From JARYGU01 sp033795365 (GTDB taxonomy: Bacteria > Pseudomonadota > Alphaproteobacteria > Rhizobiales > Rhizobiaceae): DNA of 64,000 nucleotides. Under the pieces are notes generated by a model, which searched no databases, was not told the origin of the DNA, and worked only from the letters and a program-made list of their open reading frames with translations. Position 1 is the stretch's first letter; every line of letters starts with the position of its first letter. Of this stretch, positions 27,399 through 35,061 are shown piece by piece. The position numbers were made by a program, and so were the translations under genes. The DNA lies in NCBI GenBank assembly GCA_033795365.1, contig JARYGU010000006.1, positions 197,703 to 261,702 of the forward strand, given 5' to 3'.

Positions 27399-28457
27399 TC
27401 AAGCCGGCACGATCGCCTGCTCCGCCTCCCCGGCGAGGAGTTCGCGCACCATCGGCGCGACCTTCGTGCCGTAGAGCTCGATGCCGCGCATGATCTCTCC
27501 GTGCGGCATCAGCCCGATCGCCATCTGCAGCAGGAAACGATCGTTGCGGAAGATCCGGCGATGCGCGACGATCTTCTTTGCGACCGTCTCCGGATCGCCG
27601 AGGAAGAGATGCCCCGTCGGGCCGTAGGACTGGTCGAACTGCGTCCGGCTCGTCGGCCCCCATCCCCGCTCCCGCCCGATGCGGTTCATCACCTCCGCCT
27701 GCGGACCGTAGAACCGGTCGGCGGCCAGCTCCGTCGTATCGGCAATGAAGCCGTGCACATTGATGCTGGTCCTGAGCTTCGTCTCGTCCTGCCCCGATCG
27801 GCGCGCCGCCTCGCGATAGAGATCGAACAGGGGCGCGTAGCGCGACGGCGTGCCGCCGATGATGGCGAGCGCCAGCGGCAATCCGTAGGCGCCGGCCCGC
27901 GCCACCGATTGCGGCGTGCCGCCGACGGCGATCCAGATCGGCAACCGGCCGGAAAGCGGGCGCGGATAGACCCCGAGCCCCGGCAGCGGCGCCCGCATGG
28001 TGCCGCTCCATGAGACCTTCTCGCTCTCGTTCAGCGCAAGCAGCAGGTCGAGCTTCTCCGAGAAAAGCTGGTCGTAATCGTCCAGCGCATAACCGAAGAG
28101 CGGGAAGGATTCGATGAAGGAGCCGCGCCCCGCCATGATCTCCGCGCGCCCGCCCGAAATGAGATCGACCGTCGAGAACTGCTGGAAGACGCGGACGGGA
28201 TCGTCCGAGGACAGCACCGTGACCGCACTGGTCAACCGGATGTTTTTCGTACGCGCCGCGGCGGCGGCAAGAATGACGGCCGGAGCCGATGCCGCGTAGT
28301 CCGGCCGGTGATGCTCCCCGAGCCCGAAGACGTCGAGCCCTACCTGATCGGCAAGCTCGATCTCCTCGATGAGGTCGCGGATGCGCCGTTCCCCCTCCCT
28401 GCCCTTGTCGGCAGCGTTCGGATCGACATCGGCGAAAGTGTAGAGTCCAAGTTCCAT
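27399..28457 (-). CDS. LLM-class flavin-dependent oxidoreductase
   Basis: A 352-residue bacterial-luciferase-like TIM barrel that uses reduced flavin. The family features GLGEHHRPDYAASAPAVIL, LTSAVTVLSSDDPVRVFQQF and GRAEIMAGRGSFIESFPLFG are present. The group is annotated in rhizobia as alkane-monooxygenase-like oxidoreductases, but the substrate is unknown. It is transcribed alone. Confidence 0.88.
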   Translation of the reverse strand: MELGLYTFADVDPNAADKGREGERRIRDLIEEIELADQVGLDVFGLGEHHRPDYAASAPAVILAAAAARTKNIRLTSAVTVLSSDDPVRVFQQFSTVDLISGGRAEIMAGRGSFIESFPLFGYALDDYDQLFSEKLDLLLALNESEKVSWSGTMRAPLPGLGVYPRPLSGRLPIWIAVGGTPQSVARAGAYGLPLALAIIGGTPSRYAPLFDLYREAARRSGQDETKLRTSINVHGFIADTTELAADRFYGPQAEVMNRIGRERGWGPTSRTQFDQSYGPTGHLFLGDPETVAKKIVAHRRIFRNDRFLLQMAIGLMPHGEIMRGIELYGTKVAPMVRELLAGEAEQAIVPA

Positions 28458-28559
28458 GAGCGGGGTTCCGGATCGGATGCGTTGATCCCTGCAGATATGA
28501 TCTTAGCCTGCCAACCGGAAGGACCGATCAGGAAACGCTGTGTTTATCCCCGGAGGAGG

Positions 28560-28865
28560 TTAACCATTTTGGTCCTCGGGAGGAAACTGTCTTCCGCCAT
28601 AAAGTACGCGGTCGAATATTACCGCGTCATCAGTGAGATGAAAGGCCAGCGTCACGCGTCTCTCGAAGCCTACAAGGCGTAGTCCTGGCAAAATATCGTG
28701 ACGAGCGACGCCCCGCTGGGGGAAATGCGCGAACCCCTGACAGAATGCTTCGATGCGATCGATATACGCCATCGCCCGCGCCGCGTTCGCTTCCTGCGCG
28801 ATGAAATCGTAGAGATTTAGAAGATCGTCTCGCGCCTCTGGTGAAAATAGGACGCGGTAGCGCAC
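28560..28865 (-). CDS. ParE/RelE-family toxin
   Basis: A 101-residue toxin of the RelE/ParE superfamily (YRVLFSPEARDDLLNLYDFI; then FPQRGVARHDILPGLRLVGFERRVTLAFHL; C-terminal FDRVLYGGRQF). ParE proteins poison DNA gyrase. The start is a GTG abutting the antitoxin stop (TAAGTG), so translation is coupled. The partner is the ribbon-helix-helix antitoxin directly upstream. Confidence 0.9.
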   Translation of the reverse strand: MRYRVLFSPEARDDLLNLYDFIAQEANAARAMAYIDRIEAFCQGFAHFPQRGVARHDILPGLRLVGFERRVTLAFHLTDDAVIFDRVLYGGRQFPPEDQNG

Positions 28866-29141
28866 TTAGTGTCCCTGGCCTGATTGGTGACGCCGGCGAA
28901 TTTCGTCAAAAACGTCTGCAAGTGGTATCCCCCGCTGCGGATCGGCTTGCATCGCAACAGCAACGGGAACGACCTCTTGAGCAAGCCACCGTTCAACGGC
29001 AACATCGCGCTCTTGAAGAGCTCTAAGTCCCGCTCGAACCACTTCGCTGCCACTTGCGTAAGTACCACTTGCGACGAGATCATCAATATAACGGGACTGT
29101 TCCTGGGGAAGGCTGAATGTTCTTTTCTCGACAGGAGCCAT
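28866..29141 (-). CDS. ParD-family antitoxin
   Basis: A 91-residue ribbon-helix-helix antitoxin: KRTFSLPQEQSRYIDDLVAS supplies the strand and first helix, and YASGSEVVRAGLRALQERD the ParD signature. Its C-terminal half should wrap the toxin. GGAGG lies upstream of the chosen ATG (MAPVEKRT); an ATG 22 codons earlier is not supported. The local base composition is lower in GC than the flanks. Confidence 0.9.
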   Translation of the reverse strand: MAPVEKRTFSLPQEQSRYIDDLVASGTYASGSEVVRAGLRALQERDVAVERWLAQEVVPVAVAMQADPQRGIPLADVFDEIRRRHQSGQGH

Positions 29142-29258
29142 GTCGGACCTCCATTCGCTTAGTATGAAATTTTCATACCACAGCGTGCCATTCATGACAA
29201 ATGCCACGACCGATCTGGAGCCGAATCTCTCCGACTTCAGATCGGCGGCATTTGCCAG

Positions 29259-29744
29259 TCAAAGCTTCGACGCGACCTCCTCGAGCTGCGTCGCCACCTG
29301 ACCCCAGCCCTCGTGGAACCCCATATTTTCGTGGGCTTCCCGATCCTCGGAGTTCCAGTGGCGGGCGATGGCGGTGTAGCGGGTCCTGCCGTCCCCAAGG
29401 TCGTCGAAGATGACTTCGGCAGTGAAGAACGCCTTTTCCGTCGGCTTCCAGTCGGGACCGAAGGCGTCGGTGAAGATGATGCGCCTGTTCTCCTCGACTT
29501 TGAGCAGAACGCCCGTGCTGTCCATGTGGAAGTCGTCCGGCCCGCGCGTGACCGTACGGAACTTGCCGCCGTCTCGCGGTTCGATCTCGACGACGGGCGT
29601 CTCATAGGGCTTCGGCGCAAACCACTGCGTGATGAGCTCCGGCGTCGTCCAGGCCTTGAAGAGCTGGGCGGGAGTGGCGTTCAGCACCCGCACGAGAACG
29701 AGTTCGCGATCGTTGGCGGGCTTGGTTTCGGCAGTCTCGGTCAT
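29259..29744 (-). CDS. SRPBCC (AHSA1-like) domain protein
   Basis: A 161-residue SRPBCC/START-like protein of the AHSA1 group: VRVLNATPAQLFKAWTTPELITQWF at the start and HMDSTGVLLKVEENRRIIFTD in the middle. These small hydrophobic-pocket proteins often accompany ECF42 sigma factors and DGPF proteins, as here. The ligand is unknown. It is the last gene of the minus-strand group, about 90 bp after the sigma-factor stop. Confidence 0.88.
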   Translation of the reverse strand: MTETAETKPANDRELVLVRVLNATPAQLFKAWTTPELITQWFAPKPYETPVVEIEPRDGGKFRTVTRGPDDFHMDSTGVLLKVEENRRIIFTDAFGPDWKPTEKAFFTAEVIFDDLGDGRTRYTAIARHWNSEDREAHENMGFHEGWGQVATQLEEVASKL

Positions 29745-29836
29745 GATTGGCTCCCTGATTGCTGAGGTGATCGAATGGTTCGTATCAAGAACGAATGACA
29801 ATCGCTCGTTCCGACAGGCTCCGTGGATTTTTTTCG

Positions 29837-31093
29837 TTATTTCGCATCCGCCGCGCTTTCGCGCTGCAGGCGGTCGAGATGCTGGCGGATATGGGCGCCT
29901 TCCGCCGGCGTATTGGCAAGGGCGATGGCGCGGTCGAAGGCGACATGCGCCTCGCGCATGCGGCCGAGCTGCATCAGCAGCCCGCCCTTGAGCCCATAGA
30001 AATGGAAATAGCCTGAAAGGCGCTCTTCCAGAGGTTCGATCAAGGCCAGCGCGGCCTCCGGTCCGTCGAGCTTCGAAACCGCGACCGCGCGGTTGAGCGT
30101 CACGACCGGCGATGGCTGCAGCCGCTCCAGCGTCTGGTAAAGCAGGTTTATCTCGGCCCAATCCGTGTCTTGCGGACGCTCGGCGCGGGCATGAAGTGCG
30201 GCGATCGCCGCCTGTATCTGGAACGGCCCGGGCCGGCGATGGCGGATCGCCTTGTCTATCAGCACCAGCGCCTCGTTGATCATCCGCCTGTCCCAGCGCG
30301 ACCGGTCCTGGTCCTCGAGAAGGATGATCCCGCCCGCCTCGTCGAACCGGGCATCGAAGCGCGAGTGCTGGATCAGCAACAGCGCCGTCAGCCCCATGAT
30401 CTCCGGTTCGGCCGGAAAAAGCTTCAGAAGCAGCCGCGCAAGCCGGATCGCCTCCTCGCAGAACGGCGTATCCGCCTTCTGTGCGGCACCGGCGGAATAG
30501 CCCTCGTTGAAGACGAGATAGATCATCGCGGACACGATGCCGAGGCGCTCGCTGCGGGCGATCGCATCCGGCGCCTCGAAAGGAATGCCGGATGCCGCGA
30601 TCTTCGCCTTCGCGCGCGTTATGCGCTGCTCCATCGCCGCTTCGGAAACGAGGAAGGCCCGCGCGATCTGCCTGACCGACAGGCCGGAGACGATCCTCAG
30701 CGCCAGCGCGATCTGCTGCGTGGAGGGCAGGTCCGGATGGCAGCAGACGAAAAGCAGGCGCAGGATGTCGTCGCGGTAGTGCGAACCGTCGAGGCGGTCG
30801 GCCAGATCGGCCTCGGTATCCTCCAGGTCCGACAGCATCTCCTCCGGCGGCAGCGGCCGCTGTTTCGCGCGCTTGCGCACGTGGTCGATGCCGCTGTTGC
30901 GCCCGACGAAGATCAGCCATGCGGTCGGGTCGCGCGGCGGACCTTTCTCCGGCCAGCTCTTCAGCGCCCTGAGGCAGGCTTCCTGAAAGGCCTCCTCCGC
31001 CATGTCGAGGTCGCGGAAATAGCGCAGCAGCGCCCCCATCGCCTGCGGGCGCGCCGATGTCAGCGCCAGGTCGATCCACGCAAGTTCGCTCAT
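29837..31093 (-). CDS. ECF42-type RNA polymerase sigma factor with C-terminal extension
   Basis: A 418-residue ECF sigma factor. The N-terminal ~190 residues carry region 2 (LRYFRDLDMAEEAFQEACLRAL) and region 4 (LSVRQIARAFLVSEAAMEQRITRAK). The rest (YLVFNEGYSAGA onward) is the long TPR-like extension (DUF6596) typical of ECF42, which has no classical anti-sigma factor and is thought to be self-controlled through this domain. The start overlaps the stop of the DGPF gene by 4 bp, the usual ECF42 partnership. Confidence 0.9.
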   Translation of the reverse strand: MSELAWIDLALTSARPQAMGALLRYFRDLDMAEEAFQEACLRALKSWPEKGPPRDPTAWLIFVGRNSGIDHVRKRAKQRPLPPEEMLSDLEDTEADLADRLDGSHYRDDILRLLFVCCHPDLPSTQQIALALRIVSGLSVRQIARAFLVSEAAMEQRITRAKAKIAASGIPFEAPDAIARSERLGIVSAMIYLVFNEGYSAGAAQKADTPFCEEAIRLARLLLKLFPAEPEIMGLTALLLIQHSRFDARFDEAGGIILLEDQDRSRWDRRMINEALVLIDKAIRHRRPGPFQIQAAIAALHARAERPQDTDWAEINLLYQTLERLQPSPVVTLNRAVAVSKLDGPEAALALIEPLEERLSGYFHFYGLKGGLLMQLGRMREAHVAFDRAIALANTPAEGAHIRQHLDRLQRESAADAK

Positions 31094-31464
31094 TTGGCTC
31101 CGCCTCCCGGATTGAAGTATTGCAGCGGACGGATTTCGAAGGCGCCGACGCCCGGATTGGCGACGGTCAGTTCCTTCGCGAACGCCACCGCCTCGTCGAG
31201 CGTTTCCATGTCGATGAGGAAGAAGCCGAGAAACTGCTCCTTCGTCTCCGCGAAGGGCCCGTCCATCAGGATCGTCTCGCCCGGATTCTTGCGCAGGGTC
31301 GTTGCGGCGGTCGTCGGCATCAGCCGCGCGACCGGGCCGAGCTTGCCCATCGCGGCGTATTTCTCCACGACTGCGCCGAGATCGGCCATGACCTTCTCGT
31401 CATACTCCTTGCTCCATGCGGAGACTTCGGCTTCGGAATCGTAGCAGAGAACGGCGTAAAGCAT
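31090..31464 (-). CDS. YciI-like DGPF-family protein
   Basis: A 124-residue YCII/DGPF protein with the motif LMDGPFAETKEQFLGF near residues 66-81. It is the standard partner of ECF42 sigma factors and probably a transcriptional target; its activity is unknown. AAAGGAGGAAACC just upstream of the ATG is one of the best ribosome-binding sites in the window. Its stop overlaps the sigma-factor start. Confidence 0.88.
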   Translation of the reverse strand: MLYAVLCYDSEAEVSAWSKEYDEKVMADLGAVVEKYAAMGKLGPVARLMPTTAATTLRKNPGETILMDGPFAETKEQFLGFFLIDMETLDEAVAFAKELTVANPGVGAFEIRPLQYFNPGGGAK

Positions 31465-31578
31465 GGTTTCCTCCTTTGTTTCGAATGACGAATGAGTACC
31501 GCCAAAGCCGACATGGCGCATCGAAAAATTTTCGATAGCGGGAGCAACCGAATGAAAGACCGACAACCGCAAACTATC

Positions 31579-31606
31579 TTGGCTCACGGCAAAAAAATGC
31601 TATCTT
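31579..31606 (+). promoter_or_regulatory. Possible promoter of the DUF2188 gene
   Basis: TTGGCT, a 16-base spacer and TATCTT lie about 30 bases upstream of the DUF2188 start, within an AT-rich stretch. The match to the sigma-70 consensus is moderate. Confidence 0.3.
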
Positions 31607-31636
31607 TCGTCTTGGGGTTTGGATGGAGAATTTTGA

Positions 31637-31861
31637 ATGTCTCGCAAGGGTCAGCATGTCGTGCCGAGCAGCGGAAAGTGGAGCGTACGCCAGGCCGGCT
31701 CCTCCCGCGCGTCGCATACTTTCGCAACACAAGGCGAGGCAATCAAGGTTGCGAAGGAAATCGCTAGGAACCAGGGCACAGAGCTTTATATCCATGGAAC
31801 GAACGGCAGGATTCGAGATCGTCTATCCTATGGAAACGATCCCCGTAGTTCCAAGGGATAA
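31637..31861 (+). CDS. DUF2188 domain protein
   Basis: A 74-residue protein whose whole length is a DUF2188 domain: HVVPSSGKWSVRQAGSSRAS, then FATQGEAIKVAKEIARNQGTELYIH and the terminal GRIRDRLSYGNDP. The function of the family is unknown. GGAG lies 8 bases before the ATG. The open frame continues in phase past the TAA into a second conserved region, so this gene is probably coupled to, or once fused with, the next one. Local GC is lower than in the neighbours. Confidence 0.8.
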   Translation: MSRKGQHVVPSSGKWSVRQAGSSRASHTFATQGEAIKVAKEIARNQGTELYIHGTNGRIRDRLSYGNDPRSSKG

Positions 31862-32509
31862 AGCTCGAACGATCCACTCTTTCAAAAGAACGTCTTCATC
31901 AACTGCCCTTTTGATACCGAATTCGCACCGCTCCTCGAAGCCATCGTTTTCTGCGTTACCTATTTCGGATTTTCCCCACGGCTCGCGAGCGAAAGCCTTG
32001 AAGCCGGGGAAAACCGTTTGGATAAGATCATAGGGCTCATCAAGCGATCACAATACTCCATTCACGATCTCTCGCGCTGCAAGTCGAATGGCCCAAGTGA
32101 AACGTTTCGCATGAACATGCCGTTCGAGCTTGGCCTCGACCTCGGATACCGTCGAAGCGGGATCGCACAGGCCGATCGGAAGAAGTTTTTGATATTCGAG
32201 CGCGATCCTTATGATCTCAAACGATCGCTTTCCGACATCGCCGGGCAAGATGTTGACTTCCACCGAAACGATTATGAAATCATCATCAAGAAAGTGCGGG
32301 ATTTCTTCCGCGTCGAAGCCGGCGTTGATGCCCCCGGACCAGCACGGCTGGTTTCCGACTATGCTACTTTTCAAGGCTGGATGATGGAGAAGAAAATACA
32401 CGAGGGACACTCCGAGAAGGAGGCTGTCAACCTGCCTACTCAGGAACGCCTCGACGAGATGAAGGCATGGAATGATATCGGCAGGCCCGCGGAATTCTCT
32501 GCGGCTTGA
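31862..32509 (+). CDS. FINCPFD-type conserved protein without a usable start codon
   Basis: The frame directly after the DUF2188 stop reads NVFINCPFDTEFAPLLEAIV, then YSIHDLSRC, FRMNMPFELGLDLGYR, KKFLIFERDPYDLKRSLSDI and AGQDVDFHRND. This is a coherent conserved family that I recognise from other bacteria but cannot name functionally; the alternating strands and helices suggest a Rossmann/TIR-like fold. No ATG, GTG or TTG lies in phase between the TAA at 31859 and the conserved Asn at 31889. The first available start is a TTG at 32018, which would drop about 43 conserved residues. It may use readthrough or a rare start, or be a pseudogene. Confidence 0.55.
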   Translation, partial: SSNDPLFQKNVFINCPFDTEFAPLLEAIVFCVTYFGFSPRLASESLEAGENRLDKIIGLIKRSQYSIHDLSRCKSNGPSETFRMNMPFELGLDLGYRRSGIAQADRKKFLIFERDPYDLKRSLSDIAGQDVDFHRNDYEIIIKKVRDFFRVEAGVDAPGPARLVSDYATFQGWMMEKKIHEGHSEKEAVNLPTQERLDEMKAWNDIGRPAEFSAA

Positions 32510-32544
32510 GATGAAAAGCTCCGGCCTCACAAAGGCAGTCGCTT

Positions 32545-34038
32545 TCAAAAATCGCTCAGCGTCCGGCGCACTGCGTCTTTCCAGCCCCTGATCTTTGCGG
32601 CCCGCGTCTTCTCGTCCATCTCCGGCTCGAAGCGGCGGTCCCTCGCCCAGCTCTTGGCAAAGCCGTCCTGTCCGGGCCAGACGCCGGCCCGCTGGCCGGC
32701 AAGCCAGGCGGCCCCCAACGCCGTCGTCTCCAAGGTCGTCGGCCGGTCCACCGGCGCATCGAGGATGTCGGAAAGCCGTTGCATGGTCCAGTCGGAAGCG
32801 ACCATGCCGCCGTCGACGCGCAGCACCGTCTCGTTGCCGTTGTTCTTCCAGTCCTTGTGCATCGCGTCGAGCAGGTCGCGGGTCTGGTAGCAGACCGCTT
32901 CCAGCGCCGCGCGGGCGAACTCGCAGGGCCCGGTGCTTCGCGTCATGCCGTAGATCGCCGCGCGCGCATCCGGATCCCAGTGCGGCGCGCCGAGCCCGGT
33001 GAAGGCCGGCACGAGATAGACCTCCTGCGTCGGATCCGCCTTTGCCGCCAGCTCGCCGGTATCGGGCGCCGCCCTGATGACCTTGAGCCCGTCGCGCAGC
33101 CATTGCACCGCAGCGCCCGCGATGAAGATCGAGCCTTCCAGCGCATAGGTCGTCTCGCCGTCGAGCCTGTATGCAATCGTGGTCAGCAGGCGGTTCTTCG
33201 AGCGCACCATGTCGCGCCCGGTGTTGAGCAGCGCGAAGCATCCCGTACCGTAGGTCGATTTCATCATGCCGGGCTGGAAGCAGGCCTGACCGATGGTCGC
33301 CGCCTGCTGGTCGCCGGCAACGCCGAGGATGGGGATTTCCGCCCCGAACAGTGCCCTCTCCGTCACGCCGAAATCGGCCGCGCAATCCAGCACCTCCGGC
33401 AGCATCGCCTCGGGCACGCGCAGAATGTCGAGCAGTTCGCGGTCCCAGCTGTTGGCGGCGATATTGTACATCAGCGTGCGGCTTGCATTCGTCGCGTCCG
33501 TCACGAAGGATTTGCCCCCCGTCAGCCGCCAGATGAGAAAGCTGTCGATCGTGCCGAAGCACAGATCGCCCTTTGCCGCCCTCGCCCGCGCGCCCTTCAC
33601 ATTCGCAAGCATCCAGGAAAGCTTGGTTCCGGAAAAATAGGGGTCCAGCAGAAGCCCGGTCTTCTTCGTGAAGGTCTTTTCGAGGCCCTGCTTCTTGAGT
33701 TTCTCGCAATAGGCCGCCGTGCGGCGGTCCTGCCAGACGATGGCATTGTGGATGGGTTTGCCGGTGTCGCGCTCCCATACGACCACGGTCTCGCGCTGGT
33801 TGGTGATGCCGATGCCGGTGATGTCGGCGGCGGTGATGCCCGCCTTGTCGAGCGCCGTCCTGGCGGACCAGACGACCGTTTCCCAGATTTCCTCCGGATC
33901 GTGCTCCACCCAGCCGGACTGCGGAAATATCTGCGTGAACTCCTTCTGGCCGCTGCCGACGGCCTTCCGGTTCCCGTCGAAGACGATCGCCCGGCTCGAC
34001 GTCGTGCCCTGGTCGATCGCAAGAACATATCCGCCCAT
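32545..34038 (-). CDS. glpK: Glycerol kinase
   Basis: A 497-residue FGGY-family glycerol kinase (EC 2.7.1.30). YVLAIDQGTTSSRAIVFDG gives the ATP-binding start; GITNQRETVVVWERDTGKP and the C-terminal FGGY-type segment (VDGGMVASDWTMQRLSDIL) complete the family signature. It makes glycerol-3-phosphate from imported glycerol. The ATG following GGGGAGGAATTTC is chosen. It is divergent from bdhA, and no other glp genes lie in the window. Confidence 0.95.
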   Translation of the reverse strand: MGGYVLAIDQGTTSSRAIVFDGNRKAVGSGQKEFTQIFPQSGWVEHDPEEIWETVVWSARTALDKAGITAADITGIGITNQRETVVVWERDTGKPIHNAIVWQDRRTAAYCEKLKKQGLEKTFTKKTGLLLDPYFSGTKLSWMLANVKGARARAAKGDLCFGTIDSFLIWRLTGGKSFVTDATNASRTLMYNIAANSWDRELLDILRVPEAMLPEVLDCAADFGVTERALFGAEIPILGVAGDQQAATIGQACFQPGMMKSTYGTGCFALLNTGRDMVRSKNRLLTTIAYRLDGETTYALEGSIFIAGAAVQWLRDGLKVIRAAPDTGELAAKADPTQEVYLVPAFTGLGAPHWDPDARAAIYGMTRSTGPCEFARAALEAVCYQTRDLLDAMHKDWKNNGNETVLRVDGGMVASDWTMQRLSDILDAPVDRPTTLETTALGAAWLAGQRAGVWPGQDGFAKSWARDRRFEPEMDEKTRAAKIRGWKDAVRRTLSDF

Positions 34039-34267
34039 GAAATTCCTCCCCTTCTCCCGAAATTCGCTCCCACCGGCATTCGGAATCTTCAATACGACAT
34101 GAAAACGAATGTCAAAAGAAAATGAAACGCAAATCCGCCTCTGCCGAAACGGACCGCTCCCTTTCCAAAATCACAATTGTCAGCGGCGGATGTTTGCGCG
34201 TAGGCTGCTGCAAAAGCAACAGGAACACCGGGCCTGTCAGCCGATGAAGAGGCAAGGAGAAGCAGCC

Positions 34268-35041
34268 ATGAGAACCGCGGTCGTCACCGGCTCCACCAGC
34301 GGCATCGGGCTCGCCATCGCGACCGCGCTGGCGAACACCGGAGCCAATGTCGTCGTGAACGGCTTCGGCAGCGATGCGGTGATTTCGGAGATCCGCAGCC
34401 GTCTCGGCTCGCTCGGCGGCGGCAAGGTCATCTATCACCCCGCGGACATGACCCGGCCGGACGAGATCGCCGACATGATCGCCACGGCGGCTTCCGAATT
34501 CGGTGGCGTCGATATCCTCGTCAACAATGCCGGCGTCCAGCATGTCGAAAAGATCGAGGATTTCCCGATCGACAAATGGAACCAGATCATCGCCATCAAT
34601 CTCTCCAGCGCCTTTCATACGATGCGTGCGGCGATCCCGCTGATGAAGAAGAGCGCGCACGGCCGCATCATCAACATCGCATCGGCGCACGGCCTCGTCG
34701 CCTCGCCCTTCAAATCGGCTTATGTCGCGGCGAAACATGGTATCATGGGTCTGACGAAGACAGCCGCCCTGGAGCTCGCCCAAACGGGCATCACCGTCAA
34801 TTCGATCTGCCCAGGCTATGTGCTGACCCCTCTGGTCGAGCGCCAGATTCCGGATACGGCGAAGGCGCGCGGCATCACCGAGCAGCAGGTGGTGGAAGAG
34901 GTCATTCTGGCGGCGCAGCCGACAAAGCGCTTCGTGTCGGTCGAGGAAGTGGCAGCCCTCGCCCTCTATCTGGCAAGCGACGAGGCGCGCTCGGTGACCG
35001 GCACCCATGTCTCCATCGACGGCGGCTGGACGGCGCAGTAA
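34268..35041 (+). CDS. bdhA: 3-hydroxybutyrate dehydrogenase
   Basis: A 257-residue short-chain dehydrogenase closely matching rhizobial BdhA (EC 1.1.1.30). The cofactor loop TGSTSGIGLAIA, the catalytic Ser and YxxxK in SAHGLVASPFKSAYVAAKHG, and the C-terminal GTHVSIDGGWTAQ are present. It oxidises D-3-hydroxybutyrate from poly-hydroxybutyrate to acetoacetate. It starts the bdhA-xdhABC operon, a mixed-function arrangement known from S. meliloti. AAGGAG lies upstream of the ATG. Confidence 0.93.
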   Translation: MRTAVVTGSTSGIGLAIATALANTGANVVVNGFGSDAVISEIRSRLGSLGGGKVIYHPADMTRPDEIADMIATAASEFGGVDILVNNAGVQHVEKIEDFPIDKWNQIIAINLSSAFHTMRAAIPLMKKSAHGRIINIASAHGLVASPFKSAYVAAKHGIMGLTKTAALELAQTGITVNSICPGYVLTPLVERQIPDTAKARGITEQQVVEEVILAAQPTKRFVSVEEVAALALYLASDEARSVTGTHVSIDGGWTAQ

Positions 35042-35061
35042 AGGACATCGTGAAGGATCGC

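Noticed and set aside
29745..31079. A long minus-strand frame continuing upstream of the SRPBCC gene through the sigma-factor gene
   Set aside because: It is the SRPBCC frame extended by chance through the sigma-factor gene; the SRPBCC domain starts at 29744.
34576..35061. An in-frame upstream extension of xdhA through bdhA
   Set aside because: It overlaps bdhA in another frame, has no family resemblance, and xdhA homologues begin near the chosen ATG.
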